NCBI GenBank assembly: GCA_002900995.3
Contig: CM035306.1
Coordinates: forward strand, 3,754,100-3,818,099
Origin: Ganoderma boninense
Taxonomy: Eukaryota > Basidiomycota > Agaricomycetes > Polyporales > Polyporaceae
Length of the DNA stretch: 64,000 nt
Direction: 5' to 3'
Part shown: in pieces, positions 24,406-36,199 of the stretch
Numbering within the stretch: the first letter of the stretch is position 1
How the letters are laid out: the number at the start of each line of letters is the position of its first letter
Translations under genes and position numbers: made by a program
The notes under the pieces: model-generated
The model's database searches: none
What the model saw: only the letters and a program-made list of their open reading frames with translations
Told to the model about the DNA's origin: nothing

Positions 24406-25569
24406 GCATCATTCTCCATCGCTGTCAACTGCTCTCCACACGACACACAACTTCATTCTCAATAATCTATATGTCATGATGACTCTCGCACCTACGACGG
24501 TACTGACTATCATACAACATGTTCCGTCCTATTGGTTTATTCCGAGACAAAAATGTGGACCATGTATATCGTCGCATGCATTGCCTACAAGACATCCATT
24601 GGTACAGGACTACTTATCACCATGACAAGGACTTCCACGGTGTCAGGTTTGCGGCTTGCCATTACATCCTATAACGCTTGTAACCCAGAACTAATGGCAT
24701 AGTTCTGTGTTGAATATGAGACAGAAAATAGAATGGTCTCTAGCAAAGTCGTGGTCAAACGAACCTTGAACATACTTGCCCAGTCCGATTGGTTCGTTCG
24801 TATTGACGCCATGACGAGCGTCTGAGATACCATATACGGCGGTGGAACCATGGGACCTTTCCGAACTCCTTCCGTTGTCCTTCAGCTGCACTTGAACATC
24901 TTCACCCTTTCGACCTCCATGCACACTTTCGGTCCATATGTCCGAGACCGATGCTCACCCCGATGCTGCACAGTCATTCAAAAATCCATTGTGAGCGCCG
25001 TTCAGTGTAAACGTGCGTCACATGTGGTTCTCAGCGGCCAGTGAGTGCCATTTTCTGCGCAGTTCAAACATCGGCTCCGTCGGGCTTCGGAGGTGTCGGA
25101 TTTTCGGGCTAAAGCAGGCCCATTGACCTCTGTTTCAACGCTCTCAAGGTCGTCGTCCCGGTTATGCACCGGAGAGTTGGCGGAGACTCCACCTCCATCA
25201 GACGAGAATCCTCAATTACGCCCACAAGACGCCCATACATCCACCCAGCGACGCAGTGTCGTCGTGACTCATAACTCTATCCTTGGGAAAACTAGGGGTC
25301 GGGTATCCAAATCGTCCGGTTGGTCAGCAGAATGCCTGGCGCACATCACCCCTTAGCAGTAAAACAGACTGTCTTTGAGCATGAATACCGGTCAGGCACA
25401 CCGGCATTCTCGGGAAATATATACCTCGAGCTAAACCCGCAAAGTTTGTCTCGGAACCCCCTGGGGCCTTGATCTTCTGTCTACGCATTCAGGGTCCTCG
25501 ATTCAACCCCGGAGTCCTGATTCCCCACCCCCACGGAGCTTTTACCCCGCACGACCTCTACACATTTTC
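24406..25569. repeat. Duplicated intergenic/promoter unit upstream of MFS copy 2
   Basis: Parts of this spacer recur in the next two spacers. The block gacgagcgtctgagatacc near 24811 has counterparts near 27857 and 31214. The ggtcagcagaatgcctgg block at 25318-25345 matches the upstream blocks of copies 1 and 3. A TATA-like aatatatacc lies at 25416-25425 and a ggaacccc motif follows. The duplication unit therefore includes the whole gene with its control region (about 3 kb). No other gene seen. Confidence 0.6.
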
Positions 25570-27576
25570 ATGATGACGGTGGATCAGGAGAAGAAGAAGA
25601 GAATCGCATATTCGACCGCCTCCTCCACTCGTACGATCAGCGACGACAATCCGGCATGTATGATCAACGAACATTCCAGGAAGCCGGGCGTCCAAGATGT
25701 CGAGAAGGATACGGCTGCCGAAAATGTCGAGGATGTCATGCCACCACCTGACGTTGGAGAGAATCCTGACGGGGGTTTGCGGGCTTGGCTCGTGGTGATC
25801 GGGGTGAGTGCTCACTGGATCGAAGTGTCCTGATTCTTGATATCATTATGTTAGTGTGCTTCAGGCATATGTGCGACATTTGGCCTCGTGAACGCGTGGG
25901 GGGTGAGTCGTTGCTGTTCGAGCCCGAGGTCGTCGAATACGACCTCTCCTCCAGGTATTTCAAGCATACTACACCACGACCATCCTCAAAGGGACCCCAC
26001 CGTCAACAATGTGAACATGTTCCTTCCTGTCCAATTTACCTACTGCTGACACGATTCGCAGCGCGTGGATTGGCTCTGTAGAGGTGAGCCACTCTCGACG
26101 TTATTAACCGGGCGCATGTTCACGTTAGCCTGTACGTCTAGTACGCTCTCGTCTTCATTCCAGGCTTGTTTGCCGGCCGCATATTCGACATGGGCTACGT
26201 CAAGCTACCGCTCGCCATCGCAAGTGCACTGCTGGTGACTGCAACCTTTCTTACCGCCGAGTGCAAGGAGTATTGGCAATTCCTGCTCTGCCAAGGCATT
26301 GCAATTGGGGTGCGTTATCCGCGCTCGCCACGCGCATAATGACTACCTCGCTGACTCTTGCCTCCGCAGCTTGCGTGTGGAATCATCTTCGGTGTCCTCA
26401 TGGGCACCCCCGCACACTGGTTCACGCACAAGCTTGGGCTCGCTTTAGGGACCATGGCTTTGGGTTCAAGCCTCTCCGGTACACTCTACCCTATCATCGT
26501 CAAGAACCTCATGGAGAAAGTTGGGCAAGTTCCACGATTTTCTCTTTGTGGCGGCTAGTATCCATACATTAGTTCCCTCAGGTTTCAATGGACTATGCGA
26601 GTGCTTGGCTTCATTGAACTCATACTGCTCTCCGTTCAGCTTGTTGTACGTCAGTTGGAATCACTCTGAAGTTCACAAAGGGCTGATTTCATCGCACAGA
26701 CGGTAGACCGGAGGCTCCCTCCAAAAGTCCACACGGGGCCCTTCATCGACTTTTCCGTGTTCAAGAGCGTGCCGTTTTCCATCTATACGGCTTCGAGCTT
26801 CTTCGCCTTCTTAGGCATTTACACTGTGAGTGCTCGAGAGATCCTACAACGGCATCATTCATCCGTCTGACTGCGGTTATATCAGCTCCTCACATATATC
26901 GACGTGGCCGCGGAATCTACGGGCATTCCTGAGAACCTTGCGTTCTACCTGTTGTCCATTGCGAACGCTTGCTCGGCCATTGGTCGGCTAGCGGGTGGAC
27001 TACTCGTCGATCGTTTAGGTAAACTTTCAAGACCGTTGAACGCCGTAGCCGAAGTTCTGAGCTGTCCGTTACAGGGCCTCTCAATGTCATGACGCCAGCC
27101 ACGCTGATGGCCGGTATCATGACCTACATCTGGCCGTTCGCCACTTCGACCGGCGGGAACATCGCCGTGGCCGTCGTATACGGGTGCGTGTTCGTATTAC
27201 GTTTATGCCGTCGATTCTCGAAGGCTGACGGAGGATTCATAGCATATTCCAGGGAGTCTTTGTGTCCCAGATTGCGGCACCGATCGTGCGGATGGGTCGG
27301 ACAGAAGACGTCGGGCTGCGCATCGGCATGAACTTCACGGTCATTGCGCTCGGCGCCGTGGCTGGCCCTCCTATTTCTGGCGCCATCAACACCGCGACGG
27401 GTGGATTCAAGTTCACGGGCATATATGCAGGTGGGTATCGTGGTTCTCCATCACGTTGGTAGGTTTCGAGCTACTCACACAATGCATGCTCGAAGGTTCT
27501 GCTGTTGTGATTGCGGTCATCGGCTTGATTTTCACGCGAATATCCATTCTTGGCGGGCTATGGGGCAGATGTTAGA
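25570..27576 (+). CDS. MFS monocarboxylate-permease-like transporter, tandem copy 2
   Basis: Second tandem copy. It starts MMTVDQEKKKRIAYSTASS and keeps the DGGLRAWLVVIG signature, FIPGLFAGRIFDMGYVKLPL, CGIIFGVLMGTPAHWFTHKL, ALGSSLSGTLYPIIVKNL, LTYIDVAAESTGIPENLAFY, ANACSAIGRLAGGLLVDRLG and FTVIALGAVAGPPISGAINT. It ends SILGGLWGRC at TAG 27574-27576. All exons can be joined in frame. One intron, after NLMEKVG (about 26526), uses a GC donor (gcaagt) where copy 1 has gtgagt. This copy looks functional. The role is inferred as in the other copies. Confidence 0.9.
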
Positions 27577-28806
27577 CGTCTCACTGCAAAAGTGTGTAAC
27601 GAACCTGCTGTCATGTAGACCGCTACTAGATTAACCATAAGAGATGAGTTTTATTGTGTGCCATCTCATAGATTCATGATGGTTACCACCACCGTGACCA
27701 CGGTGACGATATTAAAGCCCGTTGTAATGCTCGTCCGCTAGCGCTGATTTGAAGCACGACGAACGGAAATGAATTGCTGCTAGCAAACTAGAATGTACTC
27801 CTGAATACTTGTTGCAGTTGATTCGGCGGAACAGACTGGAGCAGACTGGAGCTGGTGGTTTGACGAGCGTTAGAGATACCAAATACGGTGAAATCGTGGG
27901 AAGAGTAGTTGCCTCAAAACTTTACTTCATACTTCAAACCTCCACGTCCTCATCTTCGAGCTCTATCAAATGGCGTCACACCCATCGCTTTCCTCTCTAC
28001 AACTCAAATACGCTCAGCGCTCGAGGGCGTTTGGAAAAGCCCGACGGTAGGCTTACCAACCGCTCCTAGTACTTTATCGGTTTCTCTATAGGTCAATATG
28101 GTTTGTCCCACTTCGGTTCCCTGCTCCTCCGAATCGCCCTCGCCGCCTAAGTACCTGAAGCCAATACTAATGTGTACTATACCAGCGTTCAATTCCCTCA
28201 AGGAGCGCTTTCCGGAAAAATCTACGGCTAAGGTGAATGTCTTTCCCACGCGAGGAACATGTGAGTCCTCGTTTGCAGCCTCCGCACATCGGCTCGACCT
28301 CGGGCCTCGGACCCGTTCGGCCCTCCTCCCGGTGTCGCAAGCCATTAAGTACTTACTTCAAGGACTTCTGTAACCCATGCACCATGCGCAAGTGGTGTTT
28401 AATTGCACATCCACACCCACAGGGCAAGGCTTAGTGCTCCCGCACCCCATAACTGCATACCCCTCTGGCGTTCGTCGAGAAGCCACTGTCGGACATCCCG
28501 ATGCTCATTTAGTCAGCAGAACGGCTCGCGCGCGCGGCGGGGTCTCGATTAACAGCCCGTCTGTGTACTAATGCCGGACGCGCGCATAAGTATGTCTTGT
28601 GGCGAATATATACCGTGGGTCGACCCCGCGGTGTTTTCCAGGAACCCCAAGAAGCCATATCCTCGCCTCGGGGTCTTTGGACCCAGCCTCAGAATCGTCA
28701 TTCCTCCCCCCCCCCTCCTCCTTCTAGCTGAGCTCTTCCCCCGCGCTTGCTGGCATCCCCGGACGCCTCGACCTTGGGAAGGAGGTACGACATACACGGG
28801 CAAGCG
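27577..28806. repeat. Duplicated intergenic/promoter unit upstream of MFS copy 3
   Basis: Carries the same landmarks as the previous spacer: a gacgagcgttagagatacc block near 27857, an agtcagcagaacggctcg block at 28507-28540, TATA-like aatatatacc at 28605-28614 and an aggaacccc motif near 28640. It also holds the 3'UTR of copy 2. No gene recognised. Confidence 0.6.
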
Positions 28807-30938
28807 ATGGCAACTGACCTGGAGAAGAACACTCGCACGGCTTATTCGTCCGCCTCATCCGCGCGCACGATTCCCAACGACGATCCGGTATCCACAATCG
28901 ACGAGGAATCCAAGAAGGTCGACCCCAAGGATGCCACCAACGTCAGGAAGGATACGGCGGTGGAGAAGGTCGAAGACGCCGGGCTGTCGGTCGATGTCGG
29001 AGAGCACCCCGATGGCGGGCTGAAGGCATGGTCTGTAGTGTTCGGGGTGAGTGCTCTATTTCGAACGTCGAGCGTGGAGTTAGGGTTCGATGCTGTGTCA
29101 GAAGCCGCAGTATGTTTTGACTCTGAACTTCGCTGTGTTATTGTGTTAGTGTGCTTCTGGAATATGCGCCACATTTGGCCTCGTGAACGCTTGGGGGGTG
29201 AGTTCTTTTGCTCCGCGAACCCAATGGTTTCTATAGCTGATCTCTGCCCGCTAGGTTTTCCAGGCCTACTACACTACGACCATCCTACAGGGAACGTCGC
29301 CGTCAACGATGTAAGCACCGTGGTGTCCCATCCTCACCCCCAAAATGACGAAGAGTTGACATGGATCCCAGTGCATGGATTGGCTCCATACAGGCAAGTC
29401 ACAGGAAATCATGGTCAGGAGGTCTAGGAAGCGCGTACTTATGTTAGCTTCCGCGTCTAGTACGCGCTGGTTTTCATCCCTGGCTTGGTCATCGGTCGCA
29501 TCTTCGATATGGGCTATGTCAAGCTGCCGCTAAGCATCGCAAGTGCAGTGTTGGTCACCGCGACTTTCCTGAATGCACAGTGCAAGCAATACTGGCAGTT
29601 CTTGCTTTGCCAGGGCTTTGCTGTCGGAGTACGTCGTTTAACTTTCGCAGCATATACCCGCCTGCCGTGTCATTGACTCCCATTTGGTTGGCGTACGCGG
29701 TTAGCTTTCGTGCGGGGTGATATTCGGCATCCTGATGGGCACCCCTGCGCATTGGTTCAAGCGCAGGGTAGGCCTCGCGTTAGGGGTCCAGGCCCTGGGT
29801 TCGAGTGTCGCAGGCACGCTGTATCCCATCATCGTTAAGAATCTCATACAGAAAATCGGGTGAGGTCATGGATTTTCCTCGTATCCGCCGGCCAAGAATA
29901 TCCACTGACCGGTGGCCCCAGGTTCCAATGGACGATGAGAGTGCTCGGCTTCATCGAAGTTGCGCTGCTCGCTGTTCAGCTTGCCGTAAGCACTTTCAAA
30001 CTCCCCAATTGCTCTCTATTAAGGGCTGATATCATGTCGTAGACTGTAGAGCGCCGGCTGCCCCCGAAAGTCCATTCGGGACCCTTCCTGGACTTCTCCG
30101 TCTTCAAGAATGCGTCGTTCTCGATTTACACTCTCTCGAGCTTCCTCGCCTTCTTGGGGATCTACACTGTCAGCTCTTGCTCTTGCGGAATGGCACAATG
30201 ACGTTGCGTGGCTGAACGTTGCTTTGACAGGTCCTCACGTATATCGACGTAAGCGCGGTCTCTATAGGTATCCCTGAGAGCCTCGCGTTCTACCTTCTGT
30301 CTATCGCGAACGCTTGCTCGGCCGTGGGTCGAGTATCCGGTGGGCTCCTCGTTGATCGCTTAGGCAAGTTCAGACCTAACTCGATACGTTCAACTGGGCG
30401 CTGAGCCATTTAATATTGCAGGACCTCTCAACGTCATGACGCCTGCCACGTTCCTCGCCGGCATCATGACATACATTTGGCCATTCGCAAAATCAAAGGG
30501 GGGAAACATCGCCGTAGCCGTCGTATACGGGTAAGCACTCGCAAGGAAATTGTGCTGTTTCCTTCCGCTCTAACAACGAGCAAAACACAGCGGCTCTTCG
30601 GGAGTCTATGTCTCGATGCTTTCAGCGCCCATCGTTCACATGGGCCGCACAGAGGACGTCGGGGTGCGGATCGGCATGTGCTTCACCGTGATTGCGATCG
30701 GTGCTGTCGCTGGCCCTCCCATCTCCGGTGCGATCAACGCTGCGACGGGCGGGTTCACGTTTACGGGGATATATGCAGGTACGCCGCATTTCGTACCGTC
30801 CCTTGGGGTAGATATCGGGTTCGAATCCAAGTTGCTGATGCACGCATGCCTGTAGGATCCGCCGTCATGGCTGCCGTCGTATGCTTGATTTTCACCCGTG
30901 TATCCCTCCTTGGTGGCAAGCTATGGGGTAGATGTTGA
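28807..30938 (+). CDS. MFS monocarboxylate-permease-like transporter, tandem copy 3
   Basis: Third tandem copy. It starts MATDLEKNTRTAYSSASSAR, close to copy 1. The core has HPDGGLKAWSVVFG, ALVFIPGLVIGRIFDMGYVK, CGVIFGILMGTPAHWFKRRV, ALGSSVAGTLYPIIVKNL, FQWTMRVLGFIEVALLAVQL, LTYIDVSAVSIGIPESLAFY, ANACSAVGRVSGGLLVDRLG and CFTVIAIGAVAGPPISGAIN. It ends SLLGGKLWGRC at TGA 30936-30938. Exon borders match copies 1 and 2 and the frame appears intact. Twelve membrane spans are expected for the family, with the large central loop at the PPKVHSGPFLDFSVF region. Confidence 0.9.
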
Positions 30939-32161
30939 ACCTGATACGACCACCAAGCTCCCCATGACTTCATCCTCATTCAGCCACCCACCATCAGGAG
31001 TTTAAGCACTATCCAACCAGCAAAATCATCGCGTTCTATCGCATAGATCTCAACCTTTACGAATACGTTATCCATGACCAGCCACGATGTATCCCTGCGC
31101 ATCATGTTTCATAGACATTTACTACTAGTATTATGCTTCAACGTTCTCCTTATCAGCCTCTCACCGTGGGCGGTAGCCACTTGCTTGGGCGCTTCACAGA
31201 TTGCAGCTGCGGCCTTTGAGCGTCTGAGATACTAAATGTGGCGAAACATTCTCGATCTCGAAAACATTTCTATGTCCTTGGTCCGTCCTTCTCATGTATT
31301 GCAACCAACTCTCCCATTATTGCATGCTATATCGAACGCTTTTTCTTGCTGAAGAGGACGGGATGGCCATGGAACTCATTGGAAAACCGTCTCTTGCTGA
31401 TCCCGATTCCCGATCGGGGTATCTCAAGCGCGCGCCGAAAACTTCCCGCGAAGTTGCCAGACCGCCACCATGCGCCGCCTCTACTTATGCTGATTCGTCC
31501 TGACTGATCCTCAGAATCGAAGAACTCAGGAGTCTCTGACGTTATAGAAAATTGCACCTGCAACTTGGATAATCCGGATTCTCAGTCTTCGCTTGAACTA
31601 TGCACGTGGCAGACAATTTCCTCCAGTACGCAACGCCTGCTAGGTCGCATACGTTCTAGGTTTTTCTCGTCGCGAAGGCCTTACATAGATATGTGGTCAA
31701 ACATGCGATCTCGAGGTCTGCTCATTCTGGTACCGTTGCAATTCCCACATCGATCAATCGTACCGTGACGGCGCTTACCACAATTTGTATGCCAGAACCA
31801 CTTGGCTGCTTTTGCCTGAGTCGGCAGCGGATTTCAATGTGGGTATGCACTCATTGTCACACGTTTCAATCTGATTTCTCTCCATCCGAAGCCCCAAGTT
31901 ATTCGATCTGGCAGGCCATCGTCCTACCAGGCACTATACCCTCCCGACTTTCTCGGACTCCACTTGTTCTCCGAGCCATGCCATCGAGCGCCTTACTAAG
32001 GTGCCAACTCCGCTGGAAGATCCACAGTGTCACGCAATGCATAGCATCCCATCTCTGCACTCCTTCGAGGAGTATAAAATGGCCTGCGAGTTCGCGTACC
32101 AAATGTCTCCAACATTGTTCTCCACTGCTTCCCTCCCCCCTCCTCTCAACTCGCAAATAAT
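30939..32161. promoter_or_regulatory. Tail of the MFS repeat unit, then reductase promoter
   Basis: Near 31214 the block gagcgtctgagatactaaat repeats the MFS intergenic landmark, so the array ends here without a fourth gene. From about 31770 on, the sequence resembles the upstream region of the reductase copy at 46.9-48.2 kb (a tatgccagaaccac block and a caacattgttctccactgc block). A TATA box (tataaaa) lies at 32073-32079, 83 bp before the ATG. Confidence 0.6.
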
Positions 32162-33493
32162 ATGTCCATCCCCGCCATGAACAGATCCCTCTTCCTCGAA
32201 TCCAAGCAAGGGCAGTTCGCTGTCAGATCGACAGAGACTCCGCGACCGGGACCGAACGAGGTCCTGGTCAAGGTCGAGGCGACCGCCCTCAACCCCCTAG
32301 ACTGGAAAATCCAGTCGTTGGGTCTTTTGATCGAGAGCTACCCTGCCGTCTTAGGCTTTGATGCTGCTGGGACGATTGTCCAAGTCGGAGAGGGTATTTC
32401 CTCTTCGTCCTTCGCCGTTGGGGATCGTGTGTACGTCTTTGCCGATACTAACCTGCCATTGGTTTGATGCTCATATTGTACCCTTGTTTAGTGCCGTTCA
32501 AGGATGGTATGATGTTGCCAAGAAGTCGACTGTAGGAACTTTCACGGAGTATTTCGTTCTTCCCTCCAAGTTCGCGGCCAAGGTACGTCGTGTGCTTTTT
32601 CGCTCCTCCATGTGTCGGAAGGTGGGACTCATGATCGATGACTTTGAACTGCAGATTCCGGCCGCCACGTCGTTCGAGGAAGGGGCCACTGTCCTGAGTG
32701 GGATTGCCACTTCCGCATTCCCGCTGTACAACCAAGATCCGACAGCAGCGTCCGCCAGGCTGACAGCACCGTGGCTCGAGGGTGGCCGGGGCAAGTACGC
32801 GGGGAAGCCGTTCCTGGTGCTCGCCGGAGCCGGCTCTATGGGCCAGTTCGGTTCGTGCAGCCCTTTTGCGTCTTTTAACCTATATCGAAACTTATACTCG
32901 CTTACACAGTCATCCAGTTCGCTCGCCTCTCCGGATTCTCCCCGATCATCACCACCGCATCCCTCCACAACGCCCCCTTCCTTAAGTCCATCGGCGCCAC
33001 CCACGTCCTAGACAGGAACCTCCCGAGCGACGAGCTCATCGCAGAGGCGACGAAGCTCGCGGGGGGCCCATTCGAGGTCGTCTACGACGCGATCTCCACT
33101 CCAGAGACTCGCGCGGCGGCATACGCGCTGACGGCGCAGGGCGGGAACCTGGTGACTGTCGCTGTGGCCGAAGAGCTCATGGCCACGGCCAAGGAGGACG
33201 GCAAGGGCGTGCACATGGCACACGGGCTGTTCGTGACCCCCTTGAACCACGACATCGGGCGGACGCTGTTGGACGCGCTGCCGGCGTTGCTAGAGAGAGG
33301 CGATATCAAGGCGAGTCATCAGCAATCTCCCTCTCATGTACTTGTGTTGCGACGCTGAAACTTCTTCGGACAGCCGAACCGTACGGAGATCCTGCCTGGA
33401 GGCTTGAACGGCGTACCCGACGGGCTGCAGCGCTTGAAGAACAACCAGGTCAGCGGCGTGAAGTTGGTGATACACCCCCAAGATACGGCGTAG
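32162..33493 (+). CDS. Quinone/enoyl reductase, zinc-independent MDR (ToxD-like), copy A1
   Basis: NAD(P)H-dependent oxidoreductase of the medium-chain dehydrogenase superfamily, probably cytosolic. It starts MSIPAMNRSLFLESKQGQFA; MNRSLF 15 bases later is an alternative start. The GroES-like part has PNEVLVKVEATALNPLDWKI, VLGFDAAGTIVQVGEG and, after an intron, VQGWYDVAKKSTVGTFTEYF. The Rossmann part has FLVLAGAGSMGQF then VIQFARLSGFSPIITTASLH and IGATHVLDRNLPSDELIAEA. The C-terminus has LPGGLNGVPDGLQRLKNNQV and ends HPQDTA (TAG 33491-33493). The zinc ligands of alcohol dehydrogenases are absent, as in ToxD-type enoyl reductases. Five exons join in frame. The substrate is unknown. Its neighbours, the carboxylate-type MFS carriers, suggest shared metabolism (inference). 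A close inverted copy lies at 46878-48193. Confidence 0.9.
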
Positions 33494-34294
33494 AGGAAAT
33501 TATCACTATTTATTGGTGGGAATTATACAATTCAGTAAATTAGCATCGCAACTCGGAGTTTAGTGCAACGAGCCACTGGCAGTCCCAACGACTATGGCCA
33601 TAGCATGATGCCGACGTTCCACACTGTACGCGGCCAGTGTAGCTCGACGGAGTAGGTCCGTCGTGAGCACCTTACCTTGGAGAGTACACTATCATTGCAG
33701 TGATGTCGGCTCGGCGGCGACTTGCTCTGGTATGAAGCTTCAGTCTGTGGACCGATCAATGTGCCTCTCGTTGAGGTCGTGGTAAGGATGACCGGGAGGC
33801 ATGTTTGTTCCATTCTTATTGGTCGATTGTAGACGGCGGTGCTCTAGTCAATACAAGTACGCTTCACCCCATCGTTCGACAAATACTTCACACAATCGTG
33901 AAAGCCTTGGAAATGACGTTCAGGGGCGCTAGGCGCACATTGGCTACCCGACAATCTAAAGATGGTTGATGGCACGAGGCGGAGGGTGTCACCAGAAGGA
34001 GTCGAGTTGCTCACCTAAAACGTAAATTTCGAGTCAACCTGCCGTTGATTTCCAAAACCAGGTGTGCAGTGCTGCAGCCGCCGGTGGCGGTATTTAAGAG
34101 GGCGTCTTGCGGAAATTTCCCCCATTCTCCTCTTGCCCACCGACGTCCAGGAGATCGTTCGTGTGGACGCAATAGAGAACACACCCTCTTTTGCCTGACC
34201 TGCGAGCAGCCCTCAAGCACCCCAGCATCACTCAAGCCCTCAAGCTTCAAGCCCAAGCCTCCCTCCAATTTCAACATCACTCCCTCAAATCAAA
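33494..34294. other. Intergenic, promoter of the second small unrecognised gene
   Basis: A possible TATA element (gtatttaag) lies near 34089, about 205 bp before the ATG at 34295. The rest shows no gene. Confidence 0.4.
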
Positions 34295-34978
34295 ATGCAG
34301 TCGTCTATCACCAAGTCGCGAAGAATCCACCACGCGCGTGCCCCCTCGCTTTCGTTCTCGTCATTTCCCTTTCCTTCAGAGAGACCGTTCCCTCTTTATG
34401 CGCATTGCAACTCCCAACGTCCCCAGTGTGCTCCAAGAACGCCCTACAACATCATCCCCCTTGTCTCGTCTCGTCGACAAGATTTAATGGTACGTATGTC
34501 GCTCTGCCACGACCCTTGCACTTCCTTGCCTTCGGTGTCCCTGACCTCCCTCAAGCAAACTGTCGATTACCGCCATGCGGGAAAAGTAACAAGGCGGTCT
34601 AGCTTTGCACTGGTACGTTAGCCTCCTTGTATTCTATCCATGTTTGTAACGTCGGCCTGCCCCTAGTCGGACATATTCGAGTTAGACGAGGAAGAAGTCC
34701 AAGTCGAGTTCGAGATTTCGCCGATACTCCCATCCACACCGACCTCCACCTGCTCCACCACAACATCTCGGGGCTCGAGCGTCAGGTCACGTATGAAGAC
34801 CATCTTCATTGTAAGTCACCTGAATTTTCGTCATTCTTTTTCACAACGTCGCTAACACTCTACCTAGGACCTCGCTCATGTTTTGAAGACCAAGCTACAT
34901 CGCTCCCAACCCCCAAAGATTTATGTAGTCGACGTCGATCCCGATACCAGCGCTACCAACCTTTCATCGTGTCTGTGA
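34295..34978 (+). CDS. Small unrecognised protein, paralogue B of an undescribed family
   Basis: About 168 aa in four phase-0 exons. Exon 1 starts MQSSITKSRRIHHARAPS, carries FPLYAHCNSQRP and ends RRQDLM before gtacgt. Exon 2 (after ctcaag) reads QTVDYRHAGKVTRRSSFAL before gtacgt. Exon 3 (after cccctag) is acidic, starting SDIFELDEEEVQVEFEISP, and ends SSVRSRMKTIFI before gtaagt. Exon 4 (after acctag) starts DLAHVLKTKLHRSQPPKIYV and stops at TGA 34976-34978. Matches to paralogue A (3781-4485): FPLYAHCNSQRP, RRSSFAL, the VEF segment, SSVRSRMK, the D-L-x-H start of exon 4 and the I-x-V-V near the end. No signal peptide, membrane span or known catalytic motif is visible. The conserved SSVRSRMK and RRSSF segments look like possible kinase sites (inference). 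Confidence 0.75.
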
Positions 34979-35279
34979 CAGATTCGGAACCAGATTACCC
35001 GTTTGTGAAAGTATACCAAAACACCAACCTATTGTACGATATTCGCCCCTTCGAAGCAGCCTTGTACATTGTCGTACCTAGAGCCAGCCGTCAGTAATGC
35101 ATGTCCGTGTTCAAAGTTCTCTCTACCAGGCCGCGGTCTCGATTCCTGCGCGATTTCGGTTGATTGTTTGGGTTACATTATTTGACATGAGCGCTAAAAT
35201 ACTAAAAGCGGAGATGTTCGAGAAAAACGGCGCGAAAAGTCAGTCGCGTCCACCTGCGTAGGCGCTTCACTGTTCTGCC
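34979..35279. other. Short intergenic region
   Basis: A 301-bp spacer holding the 3'UTR of the small gene and the mL54 promoter. Nothing else recognised. Confidence 0.4.
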
Positions 35280-35739
35280 ATGTCCTTCGTCCAAGCTCTC
35301 CGACGACAAGCACGCCTCAACGCCTTCTGGGCCCCACGACGATGCCTCGCCAGCCAGAGCGTTCCTGCTGCGGCGCCAGCCGCTTCTCCTGAATCGTCCG
35401 GCGCCCCAGAAAAACCCAGCGGAGGTGAGCACACGTCTACCCCTCCTCGCACGCGCTCCCGCTCACCCAAAGAACAACAATGCTTGTGCACCTCGAACCG
35501 CAGGGCCGAAAGTCGCCTCGTCATGCCCCGAAAACATGGTCATGCAGGGCCTGAACTACCTCAAGGGCCAGCCCGAGGTCGTCGCGCAGGCGGACGACGC
35601 GTACCCGCCATGGCTCTGGTCGATCCTCGACAAGTCGGAGCTGCCCGACGACGGACCAGGAGGGCTCGCGGAGAAGAAGCGGCTGCGGAAGGCGAACAGG
35701 CAGCGCATACGGGACCAGAACTTCATGAAGACGCAGTGA
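35280..35739 (+). CDS. MRPL37: Mitochondrial large-subunit ribosomal protein mL54
   Basis: 126-aa mitoribosomal protein. Exon 1 (35280-35424) encodes an Arg-rich, acid-poor N-terminus (MSFVQALRRQARLNAFWAPR), typical of a mitochondrial presequence. Exon 2 (35504-35739) has the family core QGLNYLKGQPEVVAQADDAY then PPWLWSILDK, and the basic C-terminus EKKRLRKANRQRIRDQNF ending MKTQ. Length and motifs match the mL54 family (yeast Mrpl37). The intron gtgagc...ccgcag is in phase 1 and the frame is intact. The 3' end faces Hel2. Confidence 0.93.
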
Positions 35740-36199
35740 TGGGTTTCGGGGCCTCGAGGCCTCTGAGGGGTTTGGTTTGCTGGTGCGTCTGCTGCGTGTC
35801 CGTGTCGCGTTTTTGCCGCGTTCTGAAGGGAGCTGTCCGCGCAGCTACGTACATGTATTCCCCGCCGTTGATGGCTAGTCTGTCTCCATTCGTGCTTTCG
35901 TGGCTTGTTTGTGCGTTGCGTCGTTTTCGAGGATGACACGACGGAGATCATGGACGGATCCTGAAGCAACACCTCATCCGACACCCAATTTGTACCACGC
36001 CTTGGAATGCGTCTGGGTCACCACATATTCTGTGTCTATTTTCCGAAGTACGAGCGCAGCAACGAAACACTGATAAATATGCAAGGTCTACTGCGCACAT
36101 CCGTTTCTACTTGCGACAAGACCAAGAAAGTCACTCAAGAGAGAAAGACAGAAAGATGTCTGGACTCTGTCATCCCCACAACAGCGCCGCACCCAAGCC
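35740..36199. other. Convergent 3' intergenic region, mL54 / HEL2
   Basis: A 460-bp spacer between two converging stop codons. No gene recognised. Confidence 0.45.

Noticed and set aside
30815..30835. A perfect tRNA B-box (ggttcgaatcc) in the last intron of MFS copy 3
   Set aside because: There is no A-box at the right distance and the surrounding bases do not fold into acceptor and anticodon stems. The intron is too short to hold a tRNA.
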